DNA of 64,000 bases, from positions 62,001 through 126,000 of the forward strand of contig JACCET010000001.1 in NCBI GenBank assembly GCA_013416405.1, read 5' to 3'. Shown one piece after another: positions 30,121-38,704 of this stretch. A model generated the notes under the pieces. It was not told where the DNA came from. It searched no databases and saw only the letters and a list, made by a program, of their open reading frames with translations. Source of the stretch: Alcaligenaceae bacterium. Its GTDB lineage: Bacteria > Pseudomonadota > Gammaproteobacteria > Burkholderiales > Burkholderiaceae_B. Position 1 is the first letter of the stretch, and each line of letters starts with the position of its first letter. The position numbers were made by a program, and so were the translations under genes.

Positions 30121-31050
30121 ATGACGATATTGGTAATTGCTGAACACGACAACGCAGAACTGAAAGCGGCCACCCTGAACACGGTTGCCGCAGCCGCCAA
30201 GCTAGGCGATGATATTCATGTGCTGGTGGCCGGTAGTGGCGCACAAGCCGTTGCCGACCAGGCTGCCCAGGCAGCGGGCGTAAGCAAGGTATTGCTTGCC
30301 GATGCTCCTCAGCTGGCCGATGGCCTGGCTGAAAACGTTGCGGCACAAGTGCTGCAGGTGGCTGGCAACTACAGCCACATCCTGTTCCCGGCCACAGCGG
30401 CCGGCAAGAACGTGGCGCCCCGTGTAGCCGCCAAGCTTGACGTTGCCCAGGTGTCCGACATTATTTCGGTCGAATCGGCTGACACCTTCACGCGTCCTAT
30501 CTACGCCGGCAACGCCATCGCAACCGTGCAGTCGGCCGATCAGGTCAAGGTGCTGACCGTACGTACCACTGCCTTTGACGCCGTGGCCGCGCAGGGTGGC
30601 AGCGCCACAGTTGAATCGGTCACCGCCGCAGGCGATTCGGGCTTGTCGTCGTTTATGGGCCGCGAAGTGGCCAAAAGCGATCGTCCTGAACTGGCTGGCG
30701 CTTCGGTCGTGGTATCGGGCGGACGCGGCCTGGGCAGCGCCGAGAACTTCAAGTTGCTCGATCCTCTGGCCGATAAGCTTGGGGCGGCTCTGGGCGCTTC
30801 ACGTGCGGCGGTCGATGCAGGCTATGCACCGAACGACTGGCAGGTTGGCCAAACCGGAAAAATCGTGGCGCCCCAGCTGTATGTGGCGGTGGGTATTTCC
30901 GGCGCAATCCAGCATCTGGCCGGCATGAAAGACTCCAAAGTCATTGTTGCCATCAACAAAGATGCCGAGGCACCCATCTTCGGCGTGGCCGACTATGGGC
31001 TGGTGGCCGATTTGTTCCAGGCTGTACCGGAGCTAGTCGAGGCGCTGTAA
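30121..31050 (+). CDS. etfA: Electron transfer flavoprotein subunit alpha
   Basis: FAD-binding half of ETF, 309 residues. The C-terminal domain contains [42 protein letters not shown] (key QVGQTGK), [21 protein letters not shown] and [20 protein letters not shown], all FAD-contacting blocks. Directly abuts etfB; a terminator follows 13 bp after the stop. Confidence 0.97.
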   Translation: MTILVIAEHDNAELKAATLNTVAAAAKLGDDIHVLVAGSGAQAVADQAAQAAGVSKVLLADAPQLADGLAENVAAQVLQVAGNYSHILFPATAAGKNVAPRVAAKLDVAQVSDIISVESADTFTRPIYAGNAIATVQSADQVKVLTVRTTAFDAVAAQGGSATVESVTAAGDSGLSSFMGREVAKSDRPELAGASVVVSGGRGLGSAENFKLLDPLADKLGAALGASRAAVDAGYAPNDWQVGQTGKIVAPQLYVAVGISGAIQHLAGMKDSKVIVAINKDAEAPIFGVADYGLVADLFQAVPELVEAL

Positions 31051-31062
31051 GCCTTGATGTTC

Positions 31063-31102
31063 AAAAAGCCTGTAAGTGTGGTTCACTTGCAGGCTTTTTT
31101 TT
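31063..31102 (+). terminator. Intrinsic terminator after etfA
   Basis: AAAAAGCCTGTAAGTG pairs with CACTTGCAGGCTTTTT around a 5-nt loop, followed by more T residues. One T-G pair lies in the stem. Confidence 0.9.
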
Positions 31103-31130
31103 ACCCTGATTCAAACTGTTGGAGACCCTT

Positions 31131-32954
31131 ATGACTTATCGCGCACCCATTCAGGATATTCGTTTTATCCTTCGAGAGCTGGCCGATCTGGATGGCGTTC
31201 TTGCCTTGCCGGGCTTCGAGGAAGTGTCCGGTGATCTGGTTGATGCCGTGCTCGAGGAGAACGCCCGTTTCGTAGAACAGGCGATTGCACCCTTGAACCG
31301 AAGCGGCGATACGTCGGGAGCGACATGTTCCGATGGCAAGGTTACGACCTCGTCAGGCTTTAAGCAGGCCTTTATTGAGTTTGGTCAGGGTGGCTGGCAA
31401 GGCATGCAGCACGAGCAGGAATGGGGAGGACAAGGCTTGCCCAAGCTGGTGAGTGCGCCGACCAGCGAAAACATCAATAGTGCCAATCTGGCGTTTTCAC
31501 TGTGCCCCCTGCTGACTGACGGGGTGATCGAGGCACTGACCGCTGTGGGCAGCCACGAACAACAATCCCGGTTCATTCCGCCCATGCTCGAGGGCCGTTG
31601 GACGGGCACCATGAATTTGACTGAGTCCCAGGCGGGCTCTGATCTAGCGCAAGTGGCTACACGGGCGGTCAAGCAAGATGACGGCACGTATCGCCTTGCT
31701 GGCCAGAAGATATTCATCACTTATGGCGATCACGATATGGCTGAAAATATCGTGCATCTGGTGCTTGCGCGCACGCCGAATGCCCCCAAGGGCGTCAAAG
31801 GCATTTCGCTCTTCATCGTGCCCAAGATCCTGGTCAACGATGACGGCTCGCTGGGTGCACGCAATGATGTCTGGTGCGCGTCGCTGGAGCACAAGCTGGG
31901 CATACATGGCAGCCCTACTGCTGTGCTGTTGTATGGCTCGGGCAAGGGCGATGTCGGCGAAGGTGCGGTCGGTTACCTGGTGGGCGAGGAAAACCGGGGG
32001 CTTGAATATATGTTCATCATGATGAATGCCGCCCGTTATGCTGTGGGTATTCAAGGTGTTGCCCTGTCCGAGCGTGCGCTGCAACACGCTACGGCTTATG
32101 CACACGAGCGCAAGCAGGGCCAGGCGCTGGAAGGGTCGGCCGGGCCGGTCGCCATTGTCAATCATCCTGATGTTCAGCGCATGCTGTTCACCATGAGGGC
32201 GCTGACCGAGGGGGCCAGATCGTTGGCCTATGTGGGCGCTGCGGCCTATGACAAGTCGCGCCATCACCCGGATGAAGCTGAAAGGGCCAAGAACAAATCG
32301 CTGTACGAATACCTGGTGCCCGTGGTCAAAGGTTTTTCCACCGAGCTGTCGCTTGAAGTGGCCTCACTGGGTGTACAGGTTCATGGTGGCATGGGCTTTA
32401 TCGAAGAAACCGGTGCGGCCCAATATTACCGTGACGCCAGGATATTGCCCATTTATGAAGGCACCACGGCGATACAGGCCAATGATTTTGTAGGTCGCAA
32501 GGTGCTGCGTGATGGGGGGGCCGTGGTTCAGGCGCTGACACAGGAAATGCGTGCCACTGTTAAGCAACTCGAACAGGCAGCTGGTGCATCCAAAGACCAC
32601 GCACAGGCGCTGGCGCTGATTGCGCGACGGCTGGCCGCAGGTATACAGGCTTATGAAGATGCCAGCGCTTTTGTGCTGGGCAATGCTACCAACAATCTAC
32701 GTGCCGTGTTTCTCGGCAGTGTGCCTTATCTTATGCTGGCAGGTGTTGTGCATGCGGGCTGGCAAATGGCGCGTGCCGCGCTGGTGTGCGTTCAGCATGC
32801 CGACGCTGGTACAGCGACCGACTTCCATAAACAGAAGTTGGCCACGAGTACTTTCTATGCCGCCCAGATACTGCCCAGGGCCGAGGCTTTTTCTGTCACG
32901 GTGCTGGAAGGTGGGGTAGCCAACGACTATGCAGCCGCGATACAGGGCGTATAA
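31131..32954 (+). CDS. Acyl-CoA dehydrogenase, ~600-residue class
   Basis: FAD enzyme introducing the alpha-beta double bond in an acyl-CoA, donating to ETF, whose genes lie just upstream. 607 residues from ATG 31131, with GGAG six bases before it. MNLTESQAGSDL is the FAD/substrate block, IFITYGDHD and LGIHGSPTAV the middle domain, VQVHGGMGFIEETGAAQYYRDARI and PIYEGTTAIQANDF the C-terminal catalytic region. The extra C-terminal helical domain (about residues 470-600) is shared by the long-chain and DmdC-type members. The chain-length preference is unknown. Confidence 0.93.
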   Translation: MTYRAPIQDIRFILRELADLDGVLALPGFEEVSGDLVDAVLEENARFVEQAIAPLNRSGDTSGATCSDGKVTTSSGFKQAFIEFGQGGWQGMQHEQEWGGQGLPKLVSAPTSENINSANLAFSLCPLLTDGVIEALTAVGSHEQQSRFIPPMLEGRWTGTMNLTESQAGSDLAQVATRAVKQDDGTYRLAGQKIFITYGDHDMAENIVHLVLARTPNAPKGVKGISLFIVPKILVNDDGSLGARNDVWCASLEHKLGIHGSPTAVLLYGSGKGDVGEGAVGYLVGEENRGLEYMFIMMNAARYAVGIQGVALSERALQHATAYAHERKQGQALEGSAGPVAIVNHPDVQRMLFTMRALTEGARSLAYVGAAAYDKSRHHPDEAERAKNKSLYEYLVPVVKGFSTELSLEVASLGVQVHGGMGFIEETGAAQYYRDARILPIYEGTTAIQANDFVGRKVLRDGGAVVQALTQEMRATVKQLEQAAGASKDHAQALALIARRLAAGIQAYEDASAFVLGNATNNLRAVFLGSVPYLMLAGVVHAGWQMARAALVCVQHADAGTATDFHKQKLATSTFYAAQILPRAEAFSVTVLEGGVANDYAAAIQGV

Positions 32955-32993
32955 GGTTATACCGAATCGTTATTTCCAATAGGTCTTTTATGT

Positions 32994-33010
32994 TGCCACA
33001 ATATATGGCA
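32994..33010. promoter_or_regulatory. Inverted repeat upstream of the peroxiredoxin gene
   Basis: TGCCA-N7-TGGCA, 40 bp before the peroxiredoxin ATG in an AT-rich stretch. Could be an operator. It does not clearly match an OxyR site. Confidence 0.3.
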
Positions 33011-33050
33011 TATTGATTTTTTCTGTTGTTGCTAACCATAGAGAGCTGCC

Positions 33051-33692
33051 ATGACCACATTACGTCTGGGCGATACCGCGCCTGATTTCGAACAAAATTC
33101 TTCTGTAGGCACCATCAAGTTCCACGAGTTTCTGGGTGATAGCTGGGGTGTTCTGTTTTCCCATCCCGCCGATTTCACCCCCGTTTGCACTACCGAGCTG
33201 GGTTATACGTCCATCGTATCGGGCGAGTTTGCCAAGCGCAACGCCAAAGTCATTGCGGTGTCTGTCGACGACGCAGAGTCGCACAAGAAGTGGATTGAAG
33301 ATATCAACGACACCCAGAACACCAAGGTGGAGTTCCCCATACTGGCCGACGAAGACCGCAAGGTCTCGACGCTGTACGACATGATTCACCCCAATGCCAG
33401 CACCACGGCCACCGTCCGTTCGGTCTTTATCATTGATCCCAACAAGAAAGTGCGTCTGACCCTGACCTATCCAGCCAGCACCGGGCGCAACTTCAATGAA
33501 ATTCTGCGCGTGCTTGATTCACTGCAACTGACCGACAGCCATAGCGTAGCTACACCGGTCAACTGGGAAGACGGCGACGATGTCATCATCGTTCCATCGC
33601 TGAAGGATGAGGCCGTCCTGAAAGAAAAATTCCCCAAAGGCTACAAGGAAGTGCGCCCCTACCTGCGCGTGACGCCCCAGCCTAACAAGTAA
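33051..33692 (+). CDS. 1-Cys peroxiredoxin (Prx6-type)
   Basis: Thiol peroxidase of 213 residues reducing peroxides. The peroxidatic Cys is in HPADFTPVCTTELGYT; the later Cys of 2-Cys enzymes is absent, and the C-terminal domain (TPVNWEDGDDVIIVPSL, FPKGYKEVRPYLR) is typical of Prx6/1-Cys members. Family enzymes rely on an external thiol for recycling. Monocistronic: an AT-rich leader upstream and a terminator downstream. Confidence 0.95.
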   Translation: MTTLRLGDTAPDFEQNSSVGTIKFHEFLGDSWGVLFSHPADFTPVCTTELGYTSIVSGEFAKRNAKVIAVSVDDAESHKKWIEDINDTQNTKVEFPILADEDRKVSTLYDMIHPNASTTATVRSVFIIDPNKKVRLTLTYPASTGRNFNEILRVLDSLQLTDSHSVATPVNWEDGDDVIIVPSLKDEAVLKEKFPKGYKEVRPYLRVTPQPNK

Positions 33693-33721
33693 TCTGCCGT
33701 CATTGGTTTGCTGCTGGCGTT

Positions 33722-33748
33722 AAAAAAGCCTCGGAAGAGGCTTTTTTA
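33722..33748. terminator. Bidirectional terminator between the peroxiredoxin and MaoC genes
   Basis: AAAAAAGCCTC / GAGGCTTTTTT, about 11 bp, with a 3-5 nt loop and T runs on either strand; serves two convergent units. Confidence 0.88.
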
Positions 33749-33777
33749 ACGCCTTGCGTCGGGGGTCGCGGCCTGCT

Positions 33778-34278
33778 TCAGCCTTGCCCGTACCGCACCA
33801 GGATCTGCCAGTCGGCATGCACCGATGGTCGTGGCGCATCTTGGACGCCGACCGTGACCTTCCAGGAGCATCGGGCCTCGCCGGGCCGATTTAATGTGAC
33901 CTGCGCCAGTGCGAAAGCGGCCGATACGCTTGAGCCTGATGGTACTGGCGAGATGTAGCGGATTTTATCGAAGCCGTAGTTCAACACCAGGTTCGCATTC
34001 GGAAAGGTGATGCAGCTGGCTTGCCAATAGCTCAGCAAAGACAGCACAAGAAAGCCATGAGCGATGGTGCTCCCGTACGGCGATTCCGCCACCGCGCGTT
34101 CGCGGTCCACATGTATCCATTGCTTGTCGTGCGTAAGCTGCGCGAACTGGTCTATCATTTTCTGGTCTATCACCAGGGCGCTGGAAACAATCGCTGGCTG
34201 CCCTGCAAAGTCGACCAGAGACTGGACAGAATCAAACGGTCGAATTGCCGAGGGCGCGCACGGTTGATGGTCAGGCAT
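33778..34278 (-). CDS. MaoC-family (R)-hydratase-like protein
   Basis: Hot-dog fold protein of 166 residues, probably hydrating an enoyl-CoA. The start at 34278 overlaps the SDR stop by 8 bp. VIDQKMIDQFAQLTHDKQWIHVDRERA contains the catalytic Asp/His block (key DKQWIHVD), and PYGSTIAHGFLVLSLLS the hydratase signature. Last gene of a four-gene unit with an SDR, a CaiB CoA-transferase and a Bug receptor. The natural substrate is unknown. Confidence 0.9.
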   Translation of the reverse strand: MPDHQPCAPSAIRPFDSVQSLVDFAGQPAIVSSALVIDQKMIDQFAQLTHDKQWIHVDRERAVAESPYGSTIAHGFLVLSLLSYWQASCITFPNANLVLNYGFDKIRYISPVPSGSSVSAAFALAQVTLNRPGEARCSWKVTVGVQDAPRPSVHADWQILVRYGQG

Positions 34279-35209
34279 CCTGGGCCGCCCCGGCAGTTTG
34301 AGCGCCTGTTGCATGATATGACTGCATGGCCTGGGCCTTGGAGATCTCGTGGCGTAATTGATCGAAGCCAGTGGCAGGGACAGTTTCGTCCTGGCGATTG
34401 GAGATCTCGTCCAGCCTGTCAATCAGGGTGTGGGCCGACAATTTGGCCGGATCCAGGCATATACCCTGCGTCATGGTGATATGCGCCTGCTCGAAGCATC
34501 CTGCGCCTGCCATCAGTATGGTTCGGCTTGGTGCATTTTCAGCGGTAAGGGCAACTAGGGCGGGGCTGACCAAATCGGGTGAAAGCAGGGCGAGCGCCTG
34601 TTGATCCAACAGGCCTTCGGTCATGGTCGTGGCGGCCGTGGGTGCAAGACAGTTTACGCGCACGTTATAACGATCGCCTTCAAGCGCGAGCGTTTGCATG
34701 AGGCCGACCAACGCCATCTTGGCTGCGGCGTAGTTAGCTTGCCCGAAGTTGCCATAAAGGCCCGAGGACGAGGTTGTCATGACGATGCGCCCATAATTCT
34801 GGGCACGCATGATGTCCCATACCGCATGGGTGCAGTGCACGGAGCCCATCAGGTGAACCTCCATCACAAGCCGGAAGTCCTCGAGGCTCATCTTGGTAAA
34901 GCTCTTGTCACGCAGGATGCCCGCATTGTTCACCAGAATATCGATGCGACCCCATCGTTCGACAACTGACTGCACCATGTCCTGGACTTGTTGCGGATTG
35001 CTTACGTCGGCGCCGTGGGCACACGCATCGCCGCCGGCTGCAAGAATGGTCTGCACGACGGCCTGGGCCTCGGATCCGGGCTGATCGGCACCTTTGTCGT
35101 TCACCAGTACCTTGGCACCGTGGCGTGCGAGTTCCAGTGCATGGGAACGGCCAAGACCACGGCCGGCACCCGTCACGATGGCAATGCGGTTTTGTAGAAG
35201 TTGAGTCAT
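34271..35209 (-). CDS. Short-chain dehydrogenase, peroxisomal MFE-2-like
   Basis: NAD(P)-dependent (R)-3-hydroxyacyl-CoA dehydrogenase-like SDR, 312 residues. IVTGAGRGLGRSHALELARHGAKVLVND binds the cofactor (key TGAGRGLG), ILVNNAGILRDKSF is the NAG block, and TTSSSGLYGNFGQANYAAAKMAL holds Ser, Tyr and Lys of the active site (key YAAAK). This form, with NxGxxRD, is that of the dehydrogenase domain of multifunctional enzyme 2, whose other domain is a MaoC hydratase; the next gene is exactly that, so together they may do two successive beta-oxidation steps. Confidence 0.9.
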   Translation of the reverse strand: MTQLLQNRIAIVTGAGRGLGRSHALELARHGAKVLVNDKGADQPGSEAQAVVQTILAAGGDACAHGADVSNPQQVQDMVQSVVERWGRIDILVNNAGILRDKSFTKMSLEDFRLVMEVHLMGSVHCTHAVWDIMRAQNYGRIVMTTSSSGLYGNFGQANYAAAKMALVGLMQTLALEGDRYNVRVNCLAPTAATTMTEGLLDQQALALLSPDLVSPALVALTAENAPSRTILMAGAGCFEQAHITMTQGICLDPAKLSAHTLIDRLDEISNRQDETVPATGFDQLRHEISKAQAMQSYHATGAQTAGAAQDA

Positions 35210-35235
35210 GGGTACTCCGGGTAGGCAAAAAAATA

Positions 35236-36492
35236 TCAGGATACCAGCGGCGCTGCCGCTAGGGTGGGTGTTCGGATGACGCCGGAGCGCTCGAGCTGGG
35301 CTATGGTTTCCGCGTCCACGCCTGCGCGAGTCAGTATTGCGCGGGTGTGCTGACCCACCCCAGGGGCACCTGCCGGTGTCGGACCGCCGTCCTGCTCGCA
35401 GGTAAACCCCAATCCCCGGGTACGCAGCTCGCCTTCACCCTGAGGGAAACGATAGTCGGGCAGATTGACGCAGGCAGTGTTTTGAGCTTCATCAAGGAAC
35501 TCTTCCAGTCTTCTTACTCGGGCAGCGGGTACACCGGCCTGGCTCAGGAGATCTTCCAGCCTGGGCGCGCTGCAGGCGCCGAACGCCTGGCGCAGGCGAT
35601 CGGCGACGTATTCGCGGTCGTTCGGCACGACAAATCCGTTGGGAAGGTTGAAAGCGGCCAGATCCAACGCACGGGCGTCTTCGCACAATGCCTCGACCCC
35701 GATCACGGCCGCCAGCTTGCGAAACTGGGCTGGCGTATTCGCGGCCACCGCCAGCCAGCCATCTGCGCATTGATAAGTGTCAGCCGCCGGGCTGCCGGTG
35801 TAGCCGCGGTTACCGACGCGGCGCGTCGGTGTGCCTTCGTTCAGATAGGCACAGGTGTTGGGATACATCAGCATCAGCGAGGCCTGAACCATGGACGCAT
35901 CGATGTGCTGGCCGGTACCGTCGCGCCACTTGCGGTGCAGCGATGAGACGATGGACAGCGCACCAAGCATGCCGACTGCGACATCGATGATGGGGAAGCC
36001 GACCTTGATCGGGGGCGCGTCGTCTCCTTCGCCGGACATCATCATCATGCCCGTCAAGGCCTGGACGACATGGTCATAAGCACCGCGCTGCGCCCATTCC
36101 CCTTGTTGGCCGAAGCCAGAGATGGAACAGTAGACGATATCGGGCTTGACCGCTTTGATGGATGCATAGTCCAGTCCGTATCGGGCAACGACGCCAGGAC
36201 GGAAGTTTTCTATGAACACATCGGCCGATGCGGCAAGCGTTCGCAGCAGTTCGGCGCCTTCCTGCAGCCTGATATCCAGCGCCAGTGACTGCTTGCCGGC
36301 GTTGATGGCCGCAAATCCATTAGGCGTGTCGGTGTCGACGCCATCCTTCATCGAGCGCAGGACTTCGCCCGCCAGCGGAGGTTCCACCTTGATGACTTCA
36401 GCGCCCAGTTGCGCCAAGTAGAATGAAGTGAGCGGCCCGGCAATCACATGCGATAGATCCAGTACACGCACACCTTCGAGTGGCTTGGCCAT
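35236..36492 (-). CDS. CaiB/BaiF-family (class III) CoA-transferase
   Basis: Transfers CoA between an acyl-CoA and a free acid. 418 residues. The N-terminal VLDLSHVIAGPLTSFYLAQLGAEVIKVEPP (key AGPLTSFYLAQLGAEVIKVE) and SFIENF-like DVFIENFRPGVVARYGLDY are family blocks; the catalytic Asp is probably in VGFPIIDVAVGM. Provides activation of an imported acid, in keeping with the Bug receptor upstream and the SDR and MaoC genes downstream. The substrate is unknown. Confidence 0.92.
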   Translation of the reverse strand: MAKPLEGVRVLDLSHVIAGPLTSFYLAQLGAEVIKVEPPLAGEVLRSMKDGVDTDTPNGFAAINAGKQSLALDIRLQEGAELLRTLAASADVFIENFRPGVVARYGLDYASIKAVKPDIVYCSISGFGQQGEWAQRGAYDHVVQALTGMMMMSGEGDDAPPIKVGFPIIDVAVGMLGALSIVSSLHRKWRDGTGQHIDASMVQASLMLMYPNTCAYLNEGTPTRRVGNRGYTGSPAADTYQCADGWLAVAANTPAQFRKLAAVIGVEALCEDARALDLAAFNLPNGFVVPNDREYVADRLRQAFGACSAPRLEDLLSQAGVPAARVRRLEEFLDEAQNTACVNLPDYRFPQGEGELRTRGLGFTCEQDGGPTPAGAPGVGQHTRAILTRAGVDAETIAQLERSGVIRTPTLAAAPLVS

Positions 36493-36504
36493 ATATGGCT
36501 CCGA

Positions 36505-37482
36505 TTAGCCGGCAGTGATGCCGGTGAGTTTGATGATGTCGGCCCATTTGCTGTATTCGCGGCGTACAAACTGTGCATATTCCTGCGGGCTATCGCTTTG
36601 GATTACGCGGTTGCCAGTGGTTGCGAATTGACGATGAACTGACTCGTCCTGGAGTGCGGCTATGGTCTTGCGATAGAGTGTGTCGACGGCTACGTCGGGC
36701 GATTGTCGGGGCAGCCAGAAGCCGAACCAGAATTCCTGGATGGCCAGGTCGCTATCCAGAATTTCATGCAGCGTAGGGACATTGGGAAGCTGGGGCATGG
36801 GGTCGCGGCTGGATACGGCTAGGGCGCGCAGCTTGCCGCCATTGACCTGCGGAATGGCAGTGCCCGCAATCGTGAAGGCGAAGTCAGTGTCGCCACGCAT
36901 GAGCGAAACCGGAATTTCCACCGAGCCCTTGAAAGGAATATGCACCGCGTCGGCCTTGGCCAGCGACACGAAGGTGGCCCCGCCCAGATGCGCTCCCGAT
37001 CCAATGCCGCCGGAGGCATAGTTCAGCTGGCCCGGGCGGTCACGCATGGCGTCAATTAGATCTTGTATGGAATGGTAGGGCGAGTCGGCAGCGACGACCA
37101 GCACAGTAGGAGAGGTGGCGATGACGGTGACTGGCACGAAATCATTGATGGGATCGAATGCAAGGCTGGGTTGCAGCGCCTTCTGGATCAGGTGCGAGTT
37201 GGATCCCATAAGCGCGGTGTAGCCGTCTGCGCTGGCCTGGGCCACGTACTGTGCAGCCAGTACGCCGCCCGCGCCGACCTTGTTTTCGACCACCACCGAC
37301 TGCCCCAGTTCGGCACTGAGCTTGGGGCCGAACTGCCGCATCATGATGTCGGGCCCGCCGCCGGCGGCATACGGAACTACGACGCGCACCGATCTCGAAG
37401 GGTAGGTTTCAGCGGCCTGAACTGATGTCTTGAGCATTAAGCTGGCACCCAAGGCACTCAGACAGAAATTTCGACGTTTCAT
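36505..37482 (-). CDS. Bug-family (TctC-like) periplasmic substrate-binding protein
   Basis: Extracytoplasmic receptor of 325 residues from ATG 37482, chosen because AAGGAG stands just upstream; the frame is open 14 codons further. Signal peptide NFCLSALGASLMLKTSVQA follows two Arg. YPSRSVRVVVPYAAGGGPDIMMRQ (key VVPYAAGGGPD) and SNSHLIQKALQPSL are Bug features. These receptors are hugely expanded in Bordetella and relatives and mostly bind carboxylic acids. It leads the CaiB-SDR-MaoC unit, opposite the LysR gene. Confidence 0.92.
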   Translation of the reverse strand: MKRRNFCLSALGASLMLKTSVQAAETYPSRSVRVVVPYAAGGGPDIMMRQFGPKLSAELGQSVVVENKVGAGGVLAAQYVAQASADGYTALMGSNSHLIQKALQPSLAFDPINDFVPVTVIATSPTVLVVAADSPYHSIQDLIDAMRDRPGQLNYASGGIGSGAHLGGATFVSLAKADAVHIPFKGSVEIPVSLMRGDTDFAFTIAGTAIPQVNGGKLRALAVSSRDPMPQLPNVPTLHEILDSDLAIQEFWFGFWLPRQSPDVAVDTLYRKTIAALQDESVHRQFATTGNRVIQSDSPQEYAQFVRREYSKWADIIKLTGITAG

Positions 37483-37535
37483 ATTGTCTCCTTGTAATGC
37501 AGCAAGGTTAACGAAATGAGCCATATATAAAAAGT

Positions 37536-37553
37536 GATATATTTTGATATATC
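37536..37553. promoter_or_regulatory. Candidate LysR operator (GATATAT-N4-ATATATC)
   Basis: A perfect 7-bp dyad with a 4-nt spacer in the 97-bp gap between the divergent Bug and LysR genes, the position where LysR-type regulators normally bind. Promoter elements cannot be placed with confidence in this AT-rich stretch. Confidence 0.5.
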
Positions 37554-37579
37554 GATAACTTTAGGTTGTGTCTGTGCTG

Positions 37580-38512
37580 ATGAGTAATCTGATCGAACCC
37601 GACCATCTGGTTGCCAAGCTGCGTTTTCGTCATCTGCGACTCTTGACGGAGTTACAAGCTAAAGGGAGTCTTAGGGCGGCCAGCCAGGCGCTTAATCTCA
37701 CGCAGCCGGCCTTAAGCAAAGCGCTTGCAGAAATCGAAAGTGCGTTTGGTTTTACACTGTTCACGCGTACGGCACGGGGCCTGTCACCTACCGCACAGGG
37801 CGAGACAGTGTTGCGTGGTGCTACATTGCTGTTAGAGGAACTCTCCCATCTACGCGCCGAGGCACTTATTGCCGATCGATACAGTGCCAGAATTCGTATT
37901 GGCGCACCCCCGTTTGTGGCGCAAACCTATCTGCCTGGCGTCATTGAGAAGTTGGTCAAGCGTGAGCTGCCCGTGCGGATTCAGCTTCACGAAGATCGAG
38001 TGCCTGCACTCATCAGTGCACTGCAGCAGGGCAAACTTGACGCGCTGATCACTACTTTTCCGCTGCAGATGATGGGATCCGATGCGGATGCACTTCAATA
38101 CATCAAGCTGTTTGAGGTGCAGTTTGCCGTGGTTGCTGCCGCAGCCCATCCGCTTGTTCATACACCGCACATAGACTGGGCCCGACTGTCGGAGGAGCAA
38201 TGGGTCATGCCGGCCGAAGGCTCCATGGGTCGCAAACTGATCGAGGACTGTTTCACGCATGCGGGTGTGCCAGTTCCTGTACCCGTGATCGAATCCACAA
38301 GCCCAACAACCAGCCTTCAGTTCGTTGCTGCCGGGCTGGGCATAGGGATGGTTCCTGATGTGTCGCTACTTCATCACAGCGTGCTGCTGGCGGATTCAGT
38401 CAAGCAAATATCCGTCGTGCCCGAACCGCACTCCAGCGTAGTAGCCCTGATTTTTCGAGAAGGGCCTTTGAATGGTCGGGTTGCTCTGCTGAAGGAAGCG
38501 CTAGATATTTAA
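37580..38512 (+). CDS. LysR-family transcriptional regulator
   Basis: Probable regulator of the divergent Bug/CaiB/SDR/MaoC unit. 310 residues from ATG 37580 (GTG at 37568 is an alternative; neither has a good SD). The winged HTH is FRHLRLLTELQAKGSLRAASQALNLTQPALSKALAEIE (core GSLRAASQALNLTQPALSKA); the effector domain follows from about residue 95 with VPALISALQQGKLDALIT and FVAAGLGIGMVP. Effector unknown; probably the acid or CoA ester handled by the neighbouring enzymes. Confidence 0.92.
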   Translation: MSNLIEPDHLVAKLRFRHLRLLTELQAKGSLRAASQALNLTQPALSKALAEIESAFGFTLFTRTARGLSPTAQGETVLRGATLLLEELSHLRAEALIADRYSARIRIGAPPFVAQTYLPGVIEKLVKRELPVRIQLHEDRVPALISALQQGKLDALITTFPLQMMGSDADALQYIKLFEVQFAVVAAAAHPLVHTPHIDWARLSEEQWVMPAEGSMGRKLIEDCFTHAGVPVPVPVIESTSPTTSLQFVAAGLGIGMVPDVSLLHHSVLLADSVKQISVVPEPHSSVVALIFREGPLNGRVALLKEALDI

Positions 38513-38565
38513 TTCCATTGGGGAAGGGGCTGTGTGGAAAAATAACCTCATGGGAAAATAAGTGC

Positions 38566-38594
38566 TTGCAAGAAATACTGTTGTTTTGTACAGT
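38566..38594 (+). promoter_or_regulatory. Probable promoter of the small SOS-type gene
   Basis: TTGCAA (38566-38571), 17-bp spacer, TACAGT (38589-38594). The first LexA box spans the end of the spacer and most of the -10, the usual place for repression. Confidence 0.55.
38578..38593. promoter_or_regulatory. LexA box 1 (CTGT-N8-ACAG)
   Basis: Exact match to the E. coli/betaproteobacterial LexA consensus core, with flanking TA on the left and T on the right (TACTGT...ACAGT). Overlaps the -10 of the proposed promoter. Confidence 0.75.
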
Positions 38595-38609
38595 TCATCT
38601 ATGGGATAG

Positions 38610-38625
38610 CTGTATTTTTAAACAG
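38610..38625. promoter_or_regulatory. LexA box 2 (CTGT-N8-ACAG)
   Basis: Second exact consensus core, AT-only spacer (ATTTTTAA), 32 bp downstream of box 1, i.e. about three helical turns, so both dimers would sit on the same face of the DNA. Confidence 0.75.
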
Positions 38626-38640
38626 TAGTATTTGCGGTAC

Positions 38641-38683
38641 TGACAAACGCCCCGGCTGGGGCGGCAGGCTAAAGCCAATGTCA
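38641..38683 (+). promoter_or_regulatory. Structured 5' leader (three-way junction) before the small membrane gene
   Basis: TGACA (38641-38645) pairs with TGTCA (38679-38683), enclosing two hairpins: CGCCCC-GGCT-GGGGCG (38648-38663) and GGC-TAAA-GCC (38667-38676). The closing helix contains bases of the upstream in-frame ATG (38678). It does not match a riboswitch class I can recall. Translational control is inferred. Confidence 0.45.
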
Positions 38684-38704
38684 CCCGCCTTTTGCGAGAC
38701 AAAC

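Noticed and set aside
38641-38683. A known riboswitch before the small membrane gene
   Set aside because: The three-way junction does not carry the conserved loops of the SAM, fluoride, guanidine, glycine or c-di-GMP classes that I could compare from memory.
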